64,000 bases of DNA from Mycobacteroides chelonae (GCF_016767715.1 NZ_CP050145.1:4030001-4094000); one strand, 5' to 3'; shown: positions 7,315 through 15,754, counted from the stretch's first letter. Numbers and translations: made by a program. Notes: generated from the letters alone by a model not told the origin.

Positions 7315-9120
7315 ATGGCGAAAAAGAGTGGACCCGCCACATCAGCCACCACATTGGCCTCGTGGCTTGCAACACGAATTGATCGGTCGGTCGGGTGGTC
7401 ACGCCTGCCCACGGCATTCGGCATCGCAGTGCTCATCGGGCTCCGTAACGCGCTGCGAGCCGACAATCTGTTCGATACGGGGCGGGCGCCGGGTGGATCA
7501 CCGCCGCCGGAGGACGCCGCCTACCGCAGTGCCCGGACGTTGGACGGCACCTACAACAACCTCGAACATCCGCTGATGGGGTCGGTCGGCAGCCGGTTCG
7601 GGCGTAACGCGCCCCTTGCCCAGACCTTCCCCGAGTCCTCCGAACAACTCCTGGACCCGAACCCGCGGCTGATCAGCCGCAGGCTGCTGACCCGCGACGA
7701 GTTCATTCCGGCGACAACGCTGAACGTGCTGGCCGCGGCATGGATCCAATTCGAGGTCCACGACTGGTTCAGCCATAACACCGTCGAAGCCGAGCCATGG
7801 ACGGTTCCGCTCGACGGGAACGATCCGTGGCCACAACGGCCGATGCAGATACGCCGCACCGCACCCGACCCATGCCCCGATGCGTCCGGTCCCCCGACGT
7901 TCGTCACGCAGGACACCCATTGGTGGGACGGATCGCAGGTCTACGGCGGCACCCGCGTCATCGCCGATGCGCTGCGCACTGGGTCCGGGGGCACGCTACG
8001 GCTGGACGGACAAGGCCTGCCGCCTGCTGATGTCGAGGCGCTGGCCAGCACATCAGAGACGGCCGTGAACTTCTGGGTCGGCCTGGCCATCCTGCATTCG
8101 CTGTTCATGCGGGAACACAACGCGATCTGCGAGCATCTGGCTGCCTGTCATCCGGAAATGTCCGACCAGGAGCTGTACGACAAGGCCCGCCTAGTCAACA
8201 CCGCGCTGATGGCGAAAATCCACACGATCGACTGGACTCCCGCCATAATCGGGCACCCCACCACGGTATTCGCGATGAACTCCAACTGGTCCGGCATTCT
8301 GGGCGAGCGCCTAGGCTACCTATTTCGGCGCCAGCCGCATAACGCTCTGCTGCGCGGTATACCCGGCTCCCCCACAAGTCTGCATAACGTGCCATATTCG
8401 CTGACAGAAGAATTTGTCGCGGTGTACCGCATGCACCCGCTAATTCCCGATCGTTTTGTGCTGCGGTCGGCCTCCGATGATTCCGTGATCGCCGAACACG
8501 AATTACCGGATCTGGCCGTACAACATGTGCGAACCCGCTTCAGCGAGACGTCGATAGAGAACATCATTTATTCGTTCGGCCGTGCCAATCCGGGTGCGCT
8601 GACTCTGCATAACTTCCCGCGTCATCTGCAACGTCTGGAGCGGCCGGACGGATCCATTTTGGACCTCGCCGCCATCGACGTTCTTCGGGTCCGTGAACGG
8701 GGCGTGCCCCGTTACAACGAGTTCCGGCGGATGCTGCGTCTGCGGCCAGTGTCTTCGTTCGGCGAGCTCACCGACGACCCCGTGGTGGCCAAGGAGCTCG
8801 CGGCCATATACGGCGATGTCGAGCGAGTGGATCTGATGGTCGGGCTGTACGCGGAGCCCAAACCGAAGGGATTTGGGTTCAGCGACACCGCTTTTCGAAT
8901 CTTCGTGCTGATGGCGTCCCGCCGGCTGGAGAGCGACAGATTCTTCACAACCGACTTCCGGCCCGAGATCTACACGCCGGAAGGCATCGCGTGGGTCAAG
9001 GACAACTCGATGCGTTCGGTGCTGCTCCGGCACTTCCCGTCCCTGGACGCCGCCCTGGACGGTGTTGCGAATCCTTTCGCACCGTGGACGCCCGTGTGGG
9101 CCAGCGGATCGACCGAGTAG
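7315..9120 (+). CDS. Cyclooxygenase/alpha-dioxygenase-like haem peroxidase
   Basis: 601 residues of the animal haem peroxidase superfamily. The distal haem His is His149 in QFEVHDWF. AKIHTIDWTPAI (near 300-311) is the conserved core segment. EFVAVYRMHPLIPDRF holds proximal His374 with Tyr371 three residues before it. A Tyr-x-x-His pair at this place is the catalytic pair of cyclooxygenases (Tyr385/His388) and plant alpha-dioxygenases, so fatty acid dioxygenation is more likely than simple peroxidase action. No signal peptide is certain, though residues 34-44 are hydrophobic. Its partner is the divergent catalase-related gene. GAGTA box and palindrome lie just upstream. Its stop overlaps the next GAGTA box. 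Confidence 0.87.
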   Translation: MAKKSGPATSATTLASWLATRIDRSVGWSRLPTAFGIAVLIGLRNALRADNLFDTGRAPGGSPPPEDAAYRSARTLDGTYNNLEHPLMGSVGSRFGRNAPLAQTFPESSEQLLDPNPRLISRRLLTRDEFIPATTLNVLAAAWIQFEVHDWFSHNTVEAEPWTVPLDGNDPWPQRPMQIRRTAPDPCPDASGPPTFVTQDTHWWDGSQVYGGTRVIADALRTGSGGTLRLDGQGLPPADVEALASTSETAVNFWVGLAILHSLFMREHNAICEHLAACHPEMSDQELYDKARLVNTALMAKIHTIDWTPAIIGHPTTVFAMNSNWSGILGERLGYLFRRQPHNALLRGIPGSPTSLHNVPYSLTEEFVAVYRMHPLIPDRFVLRSASDDSVIAEHELPDLAVQHVRTRFSETSIENIIYSFGRANPGALTLHNFPRHLQRLERPDGSILDLAAIDVLRVRERGVPRYNEFRRMLRLRPVSSFGELTDDPVVAKELAAIYGDVERVDLMVGLYAEPKPKGFGFSDTAFRIFVLMASRRLESDRFFTTDFRPEIYTPEGIAWVKDNSMRSVLLRHFPSLDAALDGVANPFAPWTPVWASGSTE

Positions 9121-9130
9121 GCGAATACTC
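9115..9130. promoter_or_regulatory. Inverted-repeat box GAGTA-N6-TACTC (copy 5)
   Basis: GAGTA (9115-9119), GGCGAA, TACTC (9126-9130). It overlaps the stop codon of the dioxygenase and lies 71 bp before the ATG of the second S8 protease, so that gene has its own regulated promoter. Confidence 0.65.
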
Positions 9131-9201
9131 ATGACCGACAAGGACGTTTGGGTTCACAATCGTCAGATGAGTTCCACCGGATTCATGCCCTTCGGTGTGC
9201 G

Positions 9202-10728
9202 ATGAGCAGCCCCGTGCCACGCGGGCCCAAACGGCCATCGGTCATCAGCCCGATGGTCCTGGCCGATCCGCAGACGGCACTGCCGGCCGAGGCCAACGCC
9301 TTGGTCACCGACGATGACGATCGCAGGATGGTGCTGATCGAGCTTCTCGTCGGCGCGGGCGTCGACCCCGACGATGTGCGCGACCAATTCCTGCACATGT
9401 TCCATCGGGTACTGCGCGACGAGCCGCCCACACCAACGCCCGTCGGCCGCCACTATGTACGGTGCATGCTCACCCCCGATGAAATCCAGCGTCTGGTCCG
9501 TGGCGGCGCCAAGTCCCCTACCGCCAAAAGCGCACAACAAGCGCTGCAGCTGATCCGGCGGGTGTGGCCGGATCTGGTGGTGGAGGCGCATCTGGACCGC
9601 TCACTCACCACGATCAAGGCCGATGCGGCGATCCGTACCTATGGCTCCGGCGGGACCGGAGTCGTTTGGGCCGTGCTGGATTCGGGAATCGATGCCGAGC
9701 ATCCCCATTTCGCCGCTAACGGCACCCTCACCGCGGATTCGGTGATGCCGCTGCACAAAGATTTCACGCTGTCCCCGGAGGCCTCGAAGGGGCCGCTCGT
9801 CGACGTCTACGGACACGGCACCCATGTGGCCGGCATCATCGCGGGCGAATCCCCCACCGACCCGAAACTCATCCGGATCGCGTCCACTCAACCGACCGCC
9901 GAGGGGTTGCCGGAATGGGTTCCGCGAGTGTTGGCGCAGGGGTCGCGGCTGTCCGGGGTGGCGCCGCACGCCAACCTGGTGAGCCTGAAGGTCCTCGACG
10001 ACGATGGCAAGACCCTGTCCAGTGTGCTCATCGACGCCCTCAACTATGTGCGCGAGATCAACAGCTACGGTAACGATCTACAGATCCACGGCGTGAATCT
10101 GTCGCTGGGATGCGGATGGATGCCAAGGGATTACGCGGCGGGCCAAAGCCCGCTGTGCCGCGAGCTCGATCTGCTCACCGGGTCAGGGGTGGTCTGCGTC
10201 GTGAGTGCCGGAAACCTCGGGGCCGGCACTGCTGCGGCCGGTGTGGGCGCCGCGATCTTGGGCACGACGGCCGATGTCTACGGCCAGCTCTCCACCATCA
10301 CCGATCCCGGCAATGCTGCCACCGCCATCACCGTCGGCTCGGTCCACCGGTACCGGCCGCATACCAGTGGTGTCACGTTCGACTCCTCCAAGGGGCCGAC
10401 CCTCGATGGCCGACGCAAACCCGACCTGGTGGCCCCTGGTGAGCGGATCACCTCTGCGGCAACCGGTCTCATGGCCAAGGGCATTGACCTGTTGAAGGAC
10501 GACGGCACCGAGGGGGCCGCCAACTACATCGAAGACAGCGGGACCTCGATGGCCGCCGCACATGTGTCGGGTGCGATCGCCGCATTTTTGTCGGCTCGCA
10601 CGGAGTTCGTGGGTAAACCACAAGAGGTCAAGGACATCTTCCTGAAGTCGGCCGTCGACTTGGGGCGTCACGAGTTCTTTCAGGGCGCGGGGCTTGTCGA
10701 CCTGATGCGTGCACTATCCAACACCTAG
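9202..10728 (+). CDS. Second subtilisin-like serine protease (peptidase S8)
   Basis: 508 residues from the ATG at 9202; an in-frame TTG at 9148 would add 18 residues and no strong ribosome binding site decides. The catalytic set is complete: Asp160 in VVWAVLDSGID, His205 in DVYGHGTHVAG, oxyanion Asn in VSAGNLG and Ser449 in SGTSMAAAH. Residues 1-135 form a non-catalytic N-terminal region with a prodomain-like stretch (RHYVRCMLTPDEIQRL). There is no signal peptide or C-terminal anchor. It is the first gene of a run with the hydrolase 17 bp downstream, then the trypsin-like protease and a small protein. It is not a close duplicate of the 1406-2680 protease. Confidence 0.92.
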   Translation: MSSPVPRGPKRPSVISPMVLADPQTALPAEANALVTDDDDRRMVLIELLVGAGVDPDDVRDQFLHMFHRVLRDEPPTPTPVGRHYVRCMLTPDEIQRLVRGGAKSPTAKSAQQALQLIRRVWPDLVVEAHLDRSLTTIKADAAIRTYGSGGTGVVWAVLDSGIDAEHPHFAANGTLTADSVMPLHKDFTLSPEASKGPLVDVYGHGTHVAGIIAGESPTDPKLIRIASTQPTAEGLPEWVPRVLAQGSRLSGVAPHANLVSLKVLDDDGKTLSSVLIDALNYVREINSYGNDLQIHGVNLSLGCGWMPRDYAAGQSPLCRELDLLTGSGVVCVVSAGNLGAGTAAAGVGAAILGTTADVYGQLSTITDPGNAATAITVGSVHRYRPHTSGVTFDSSKGPTLDGRRKPDLVAPGERITSAATGLMAKGIDLLKDDGTEGAANYIEDSGTSMAAAHVSGAIAAFLSARTEFVGKPQEVKDIFLKSAVDLGRHEFFQGAGLVDLMRALSNT

Positions 10729-10745
10729 AGACGAGCGAGTACACC

Positions 10746-12017
10746 ATGATCACGATCAAAGGATTGCCGTACTACGAACCGGATTTCAATGCCGATGGCT
10801 CACTCAACGACGCCACCGGTGACGGCGACGGCGGTCTGCCGGCCGCAGTCGCGGCCGGGGGGATCACCGATCTGTTCCTGATGTCACACGGATGGAACAA
10901 CAGTGTGACCTCCGCCCGCCAGCTCTACACCGCGATGTTCTCGTTGATCGCCGATCAGCTCGGCGGCGATACCGCCGGTGTGGCCGTCGCAGGAATCAAC
11001 TGGCCGTCGGTGCTGCTGCCCGACGACAGCCCGGACAGCGCGCTGCCCGTACCTTCCACGGGCGCGGAGCTCGCCGCGGCGCTCACGCCACGCTTCCCCG
11101 GCCAGGCCGCGCAACTGAAAAAGATGGGCGAGCTGCTCGACGAGAAACCGCAGCAGTCCGCCAAGCTCATCGAGTTCCACACCTTGGCCGCCGGACTGGT
11201 GACCACCCCCGCCCAGTCGCAGGAAGACAGCGGCGAGTCCGACATCGTGAAGGGTGATCCGCTCGCGGTGTTCGGGCAAGCCTCCGCCATGGCGCCGAAG
11301 TCGACGAGTGCCGCACAAGGACTTGGCAATCCCTTCGCCGCGCTGTGGTCGGGTGCTCGCGAGATCCTGCGCACGATGAGCTATTACGAGATGAAGAATC
11401 GGGCCGGAGTCATCGGCCAGCGCGGCCTCGGTCCGCTGCTGGCTTCACTGTCGGGCCCCGACGGCCCGCCCCGTATTCACCTCATCGGACACAGTTTCGG
11501 GGCGCGACTGGTCTCCTACGCGCTGGCAGGGCTTCCGACAACCGGCACGAGCCCCGTCAAGTCGCTCACCCTGATCCAGGGCGCCTTCTCCCACTTCACC
11601 TTCAACCGCAAGCTGCTCTTCGATCCGGGACGAGGTCCCGGCGGCCTGGCCGGGCTCGAAGAGCGTGTGGACGGGCCGCTGCTGTCGACATACACCGCCG
11701 CCGATCGCGCGGTCGGCTGGTGGTATCCGGCGGCCAGCATGCTTGCGCGACAGGACAGCCAAGCCGGACAGGACCCCTGGTTCCGCTGGGGCGCAATGGG
11801 TCACGACGGATACCAGCAGGACCCGGCCGCCACGGCACTCGAGCTTGCCGTGGCCGGAAAGCCGTACGACTTCCAGCGCGGGCATTTCTACCGGCTTGAC
11901 GCCAACAAGGTCATCGACGACGCCAGCCAATCCCAGTTCAGCGGTGCGCACAGCGATATCAAGCACCCCGAGGTGGCGTGGGCTATCGTCTCCGCCGCCC
12001 GCGCCACCCAGAACTGA
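10746..12017 (+). CDS. Alpha/beta hydrolase, lipase-like
   Basis: 423 residues. An early SHGWNN (47-52) is the HG oxyanion motif and the nucleophile elbow GHSFG places Ser250. Late His residues (for example in GHDGYQQD or KHPEVAW) could complete the triad. No signal peptide. The start follows GACGAGCGAG and lies 17 bp after the S8 protease, so the two are likely co-transcribed. Inferred: a cytosolic esterase or lipase. Given the neighbouring fatty-acid dioxygenase it could release or process fatty acyl groups, but the substrate is unknown. A peptidase of the same fold cannot be ruled out. Confidence 0.78.
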   Translation: MITIKGLPYYEPDFNADGSLNDATGDGDGGLPAAVAAGGITDLFLMSHGWNNSVTSARQLYTAMFSLIADQLGGDTAGVAVAGINWPSVLLPDDSPDSALPVPSTGAELAAALTPRFPGQAAQLKKMGELLDEKPQQSAKLIEFHTLAAGLVTTPAQSQEDSGESDIVKGDPLAVFGQASAMAPKSTSAAQGLGNPFAALWSGAREILRTMSYYEMKNRAGVIGQRGLGPLLASLSGPDGPPRIHLIGHSFGARLVSYALAGLPTTGTSPVKSLTLIQGAFSHFTFNRKLLFDPGRGPGGLAGLEERVDGPLLSTYTAADRAVGWWYPAASMLARQDSQAGQDPWFRWGAMGHDGYQQDPAATALELAVAGKPYDFQRGHFYRLDANKVIDDASQSQFSGAHSDIKHPEVAWAIVSAARATQN

Positions 12018-12047
12018 ACACGAAAACTGCTCCCGCAGTGTGAGATC

Positions 12048-12063
12048 GAGTACCGCACTACGC
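12048..12063. promoter_or_regulatory. Imperfect inverted-repeat box GAGTA-N6-TACGC (copy 6)
   Basis: GAGTA (12048-12052), CCGCAC, TACGC (12059-12063): one mismatch from the symmetric form. It sits in the 120-bp gap before the trypsin-like protease, 74 bp from its ATG, a distance similar to copies 2 and 5. Confidence 0.5.
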
Positions 12064-12137
12064 ATGAATCAATCTCCGGTACCGAACAGGATGAATACGT
12101 CCTAGCTCGAACTCACACCCTATGCAGGGAGACAAAA

Positions 12138-13082
12138 ATGGCCACCGCAGTCAAGTCAACGAATCACAAGCCGTCCGAGACCGAGTACGAAATTTCAGGG
12201 GCCGCCGGTGCGGCCGCTGTTACCGAACACGAATTACCGTCGGCACAAGCGAGCAACGCCGACACCGAAACCACCAACGCCGCAACACAAGCACACGGTG
12301 AATCCACAGTCAGTGAACTGGGTTCCGTCGACGGGCTGAGCACCGACGAGTCGGAACTCGCACCACTGGACGCCATTCTGGGTAGTTACCCCGAGTTGGC
12401 CAACAGCGCCGAGGTCATCATCGGTACCGATGATCGCGTTCGGGTCGGCAACACCACCACGTTCCCCTGGCGCGCAATCTGCCACCTGATCATCACCTCC
12501 GCCAACAACCGCACCTATGTCGGAACGGGCTGGCTGATCGCTCCCCGCACCGTGATGACGGCCGGGCACTGCGTCTACATGCATGCCGATGGCGGCTGGG
12601 TGCGCTCGATCCAGGTGATCCCCGGGCGCAATGCCGGTGTCCGACCGTTCGGCACGCACGTGGGTACCGCCTTCCGCAGCGTCACCGGCTGGACCCAGAA
12701 CCAGAATCGCGACAACGACTATGGCGCGATCATCCTGCCGGCGTCGTCACGTCCGGGCGATCAGACGGGGTACTTCGGTTTCGCCACTCGCAATGACGAT
12801 TTCCTGAAGGCCGCCGCACTGAACCTGTCCGGGTATCCCGGCGAGAAGAACGGCGAGCAGTGGTTCATGGCGCAACGCACCAAGTCGGTCTCCGACCGCG
12901 TCATCACCTACGACATCGACACCACGGGCGGTCAGAGCGGTTCACCGGTGTGGGTGTTGCAGAACGGCAACCGTTACGGCGTCGGCATTCACACCAACGG
13001 CGCCAACTCGGGCAACTCCGCCACCCGGATCAACAGCGCCGTCTTCAACAACATGTCGACGTGGAAGAGTGGCGGTATGTGA
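12138..13082 (+). CDS. Trypsin/V8-like serine protease (peptidase S1 family)
   Basis: 314 residues. ATG at 12138 follows AGGGAGA with a 7-nt spacer. The triad is His144 in MTAGHC, Asp194 in RDNDYGAI and Ser267 in TGGQSGSP; the GQSGSP form is that of glutamyl endopeptidase-like (V8/SplA) enzymes. Residues 1-95 are a low-complexity Ser/Thr/Glu/Ala-rich extension with no signal peptide and no lipobox, possibly a removable prosegment. Two Cys (116, 145) are present, one beside the catalytic His. Members of this group are normally exported, so the lack of a signal is odd. Confidence 0.9.
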   Translation: MATAVKSTNHKPSETEYEISGAAGAAAVTEHELPSAQASNADTETTNAATQAHGESTVSELGSVDGLSTDESELAPLDAILGSYPELANSAEVIIGTDDRVRVGNTTTFPWRAICHLIITSANNRTYVGTGWLIAPRTVMTAGHCVYMHADGGWVRSIQVIPGRNAGVRPFGTHVGTAFRSVTGWTQNQNRDNDYGAIILPASSRPGDQTGYFGFATRNDDFLKAAALNLSGYPGEKNGEQWFMAQRTKSVSDRVITYDIDTTGGQSGSPVWVLQNGNRYGVGIHTNGANSGNSATRINSAVFNNMSTWKSGGM

Positions 13083-13126
13083 CAAGGCTTTTCAGGTAAT
13101 CAGAGAATCCGGACACAGGAGGATAC

Positions 13127-13369
13127 GTGGTCGGCATCTCGTTTCGAGACTCCGCCGGGCGCCCGATGGCCGGTGCTGTGATCAGCATCGACTCGGCGCC
13201 CGGCGAGGTCCACGATATTGCCATGGTGGCCGACGATTGGGGCGAGGTGGTCATCTCCGCACCGGTGGCCGGTGACTATCGATTTCTTGTGTCGCACACC
13301 GGGAAGACCTTTCATGCCACGGCCCATATCGCCGAGGGACAAGATCAGCTCACGGTGACCGCTGGCTAG
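13127..13369 (+). CDS. Small beta-rich protein (carboxypeptidase-regulatory/SpaA-like fold), 80 aa
   Basis: GTG at 13127 follows an AGGAGGA motif. The 80-residue sequence looks like one immunoglobulin-like beta sandwich: GRPMAGAVISIDS, then IAMVADDWGEVVISAPVAGDYRFLVSH and a last strand DQLTVTAG. The A-D--G---I--P-AG-Y-F pattern resembles carboxypeptidase regulatory-like and collagen-binding B-type domains. No signal peptide. It lies 44 bp after the S1 protease and probably shares its transcript. It could be an inhibitor, adaptor or substrate of that protease; this is inference from position only. Confidence 0.65.
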   Translation: MVGISFRDSAGRPMAGAVISIDSAPGEVHDIAMVADDWGEVVISAPVAGDYRFLVSHTGKTFHATAHIAEGQDQLTVTAG

Positions 13370-13385
13370 ACCGTCCCGGCGCCGA

Positions 13386-13706
13386 TCAGTACGACGTCTC
13401 GCGCGATGTCGCACGCGTGGCCGGGTAACAACCGTGCAGGCCGCTGATAAGGCGATGCGCCTCGTCAAGTTCCTTGCGCATGGCACGCAAGCGCCGATGA
13501 TGGCGTGGGGCAGCAAGATTCGCGTGGCGGTCGATCTGCCGCTCGGCCTTGTCGATCTGTTGCGACACATAGTCCACATGCTCATACAGCGACCGCAGCA
13601 GGACCCGAGCCTGTGCCACCGCCGCGTCTTCAGCCATGCGGGCATGGTCGCACCAATTTCCCCACTCTTCGCGCTGGCACGGGGCTGATCCGGAAATGAA
13701 CCACAA
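13386..13706 (-). CDS. Hypothetical helical protein, about 106 aa
   Basis: Minus-strand frame ending with TGA at 13388-13386. The frame is open up to 13814, but a start there would cover the PadR operator and overlap the PadR start, so I favour the TTG at 13706, which has AGGGAGG about 11 nt upstream; ATG at 13637 (83 aa) is the alternative. The protein is helical and rich in His, Arg and Glu (VAQARVLLRSLYEHVDYVSQQ), with no membrane segment. No family recognised. It is divergent from the PadR operon and may share its operator. Confidence 0.45.
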   Translation of the reverse strand: MWFISGSAPCQREEWGNWCDHARMAEDAAVAQARVLLRSLYEHVDYVSQQIDKAERQIDRHANLAAPRHHRRLRAMRKELDEAHRLISGLHGCYPATRATSRETSY

Positions 13707-13750
13707 CAGATGTAGTGCCTCCCTGGCGAACCACTCACCGAGCCATTGAC

Positions 13751-13788
13751 TTCGTAATAGTTTCGATATTACTTTCGTAATAGTTTCG
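13751..13788. promoter_or_regulatory. Direct and inverted repeats, likely PadR operator
   Basis: TTCGTAATAGTTTCG occurs twice, at 13751-13765 and 13774-13788 (23-bp period, about two helical turns). Within the first copy and spacer, GTAATA (13754-13759) and TATTAC (13767-13772) form an inverted repeat. The AT-rich block ends 24 bp before the PadR start, as expected for autoregulation. Confidence 0.6.
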
Positions 13789-13812
13789 TAGGCGCGGAGA
13801 GGAGGCACGGTC

Positions 13813-14280
13813 ATGGCACGTTTCTTCCGTCATGGCGAGCTGCCCCTCGTGCTCCTGGCGCTGCTGGCGCAGCGGCCCATGCACGGTTATGAACTGATGT
13901 CCGAACTATCACGGCTGTTCGGTGCCGGTGGCTACCAACCATCGCCCGGCACCGTGTATCCCGCAGTCGAAGCACTGGCCGCCGAAGGCCTCCTGACCGG
14001 CCAGACACGCGAGGGCCGGACGGTCTACCGCGCGTCAGCCGAGGGCCAGCGGGCACTGACCAGCAGAGCTGACGTGCTGGCAGGCGTGGAGCTGCGCACC
14101 GGCGCACGGTTCGGCCGCGGCGACTCATTCGAGAAGATCCTCGCCCGGTTCTCCGCGCGGATCATGCCGTCGGCAGGCCGGGTGGATCCCACCGCAGTGG
14201 AGAAGATCCTCGATCAGGCCGCCCTGGAGATTACTGGCCTTGCCCGAGTTGACGATCGCAGGAGAGGAGCCAAGCAGTGA
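13813..14280 (+). CDS. PadR-family transcriptional regulator
   Basis: 155 residues. The N-terminal winged helix is characteristic: LPLVLLALLAQRPMHGYELMSEL, then SPGTVYPAVEALAAEGLL and the wing TREGRTVYRAS. The C-terminal half is a short helical dimerisation region. GAGGAGGC precedes the ATG at 13813. It is first in a three-gene operon (overlaps GTGA at 14277 and ATGA at 14648). Presumed repressor of its own operon through the repeats at 13751-13788. Inducer unknown. Confidence 0.92.
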   Translation: MARFFRHGELPLVLLALLAQRPMHGYELMSELSRLFGAGGYQPSPGTVYPAVEALAAEGLLTGQTREGRTVYRASAEGQRALTSRADVLAGVELRTGARFGRGDSFEKILARFSARIMPSAGRVDPTAVEKILDQAALEITGLARVDDRRRGAKQ

Positions 14281-14651
14281 GCGATGACGCCTTTGAACGA
14301 GCAGTGGAACGTGCCGAACGCCGGGCCGACGAGGAACAGCGACGGATCGATCGAAAACGCCGGGCATGGATCGGGCAGATGAATCGAACTGCCTTCCGGA
14401 TCCACGCCAGCACCTACGCCGCTGTGCAGGTCCTGCTCGTGGCGATCTGGGCGCTTACCTGGCAGTTCGACCATGGCACGGCATACCCGTGGTTCATCTA
14501 TCCCCTCTTGGGCTGGGGAATCGCCCTCATCGCCCACTACGTCGTCGCCAGCTCCATCTGGCGTCATCATCCCGACACCGACCCAGAGCCCTGGCCTGCC
14601 GAGGGCGTCAATCGAGCCACCCGTGAAACACCCACCCAGGAGCCGCTATGA
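14277..14651 (+). CDS. 2TM-domain membrane protein
   Basis: 124 residues, GTG start overlapping the PadR stop. A highly charged N-terminal helix is followed by two hydrophobic segments (about residues 45-62, YAAVQVLLVAIWALTW, and 70-92, PWFIYPLLGWGIALIAHYVV) joined by a short polar turn. This is the 2TM-domain arrangement often fused to or encoded beside histidine kinases or PadR-type regulators. Function unknown; translational coupling to both neighbours implies a joint role. Confidence 0.75.
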   Translation: MSDDAFERAVERAERRADEEQRRIDRKRRAWIGQMNRTAFRIHASTYAAVQVLLVAIWALTWQFDHGTAYPWFIYPLLGWGIALIAHYVVASSIWRHHPDTDPEPWPAEGVNRATRETPTQEPL

Positions 14652-15505
14652 ACACCCCTGTTGACGAAGCCGCCCGGCCCATCAAGACAAGGCGTATCAC
14701 GTTCCGGTATCCGACCGGTTCATTGAATCGCCACTACGTGCAGGGCGATCTGGTGATGAGCCACATCATCGCGATGCTGTCGGCAGTGTTCCCGGAGGGA
14801 GAGGACTACTTCATCCGGTCCGTCAAACACTTCTCTGACCAGATCACCGACCCCGTGCTGAAAAAGCAGGTGGCCGGGTTCATCGGTCAGGAGGTGACAC
14901 ATGGGCGCGAGCACCGCGAACTCAACGAGCGACTGCAGCAGATGGGTTATCCGACGGGCATCGTCGACCGGCTGACCAAGCGAGGGATGAGTCTCTACAC
15001 GCGGTACCTGCCGCCTCGATTCAACCTCGCCATGACGGCGGCCCTGGAGCATTACACCGCGACGCTCGCCGAGACCCTGCTGACCGATCAGCGCGCGCAA
15101 GATCTGCTGGGCGAGGGCGAGGTCCGCTCGATGCTCCTCTGGCACGCGCTGGAGGAGTCCGAACATCGCGCCGTGGCCTTCGACGTCTATCGAACGGTCG
15201 GGGGCACCGAGCGCATGCGCGCGTGGGCGATGCGGCTGATCACGACGGTGTTCCTGTGCGGGACGCTCCTGGACACCCTGATGTCGCTGCTTCTCGACCG
15301 GGCGACGTACAACCCCGTCAGGTTGTTCAGAAGCATTGCCGAACTGCGGCATTCACCCTTCGTAACCCGGGACGTGCTCGCCCGCGTCAGGGCCTACAAC
15401 CGGCCCGGTTTCCATCCGGATGAGTTCGACAACACCGACCTCGTGGAACGCTGGAACACCGAACTCTTCGGCGAGCAGGGACAGCTGGCCGGCCATCTGC
15501 GCTGA
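14648..15505 (+). CDS. Putative metal-dependent hydrolase (PF10118-like)
   Basis: 285 residues, ATG overlapping the previous stop (ATGA). ITFRYPTGSLNRHYVQGDLVMSHII at the start and repeated helical motifs with acidic/His pairs (GQEVTHGREHRELN, ALEHYTATLAE, WHALEESEHRAVAFDVYR) fit the family of predicted metal-dependent hydrolases whose spacing of Glu and His recalls di-iron ferritin-like enzymes. Soluble, with a hydrophobic helix near residues 195-215. Last gene of the PadR operon, so expression is probably inducible. Confidence 0.8.
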   Translation: MNTPVDEAARPIKTRRITFRYPTGSLNRHYVQGDLVMSHIIAMLSAVFPEGEDYFIRSVKHFSDQITDPVLKKQVAGFIGQEVTHGREHRELNERLQQMGYPTGIVDRLTKRGMSLYTRYLPPRFNLAMTAALEHYTATLAETLLTDQRAQDLLGEGEVRSMLLWHALEESEHRAVAFDVYRTVGGTERMRAWAMRLITTVFLCGTLLDTLMSLLLDRATYNPVRLFRSIAELRHSPFVTRDVLARVRAYNRPGFHPDEFDNTDLVERWNTELFGEQGQLAGHLR

Positions 15506-15548
15506 GCCGATACACCGGGCACAATCTGCGCATCCCCCTGAAAAACAC

Positions 15549-15576
15549 CTCAGGCCCCCTCGAAAGGGGGCCTGAG
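15549..15576 (-). terminator. Rho-independent terminator of tRNA-Tyr
   Basis: An 11-bp perfect stem (15549-15559 with 15566-15576), 6-nt loop, followed on the minus strand by GTGTTTTT. It starts 5 bp beyond the tRNA 3' end. On the plus strand it lacks a T run but could also stop transcripts from the PadR operon. Confidence 0.85.
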
Positions 15577-15581
15577 TGCTG

Positions 15582-15664
15582 TGGCGGGTGCAGGATTCGA
15601 ACCTGCGTAGGCGTAAGCCGACGGATTTACAGTCCGCTCCCATTGGCCGCTCGGGCAACCCGCC
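15582..15664 (-). tRNA. tRNA-Tyr (anticodon GTA)
   Basis: Read on the minus strand it starts GGCGGGT and ends ACCCGCC plus discriminator A, giving a 7-bp acceptor stem. The anticodon stem-loop is GCGGACTGTAAATCCGTC with anticodon GTA. A long variable arm (CGGCTTACGCC region) makes it class II, as bacterial tRNA-Tyr is, and the T arm contains GGTTCGAATCC. CCA is not encoded. Confidence 0.96.
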
Positions 15665-15754
15665 TTATCAGACGATGCAGGATACAACGATAGGGTCGTG
15701 CCAACGCAAACCGACTGGATACGGAACATACGAAGACCAGAAAGAGGAGCAGTC

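Noticed and set aside
9167..9205. A 12-codon ORF overlapping the second S8 protease start by ATGA
   Set aside because: Could be a leader peptide, but there is no ribosome binding site or attenuator-like structure, so chance is the simpler view.
10730..10745. GAGTA before the lipase-like hydrolase start
   Set aside because: The second half-site (TACTC at the N6 spacing) is missing; other single GAGTA or TACTC pentamers in genes were also discounted.
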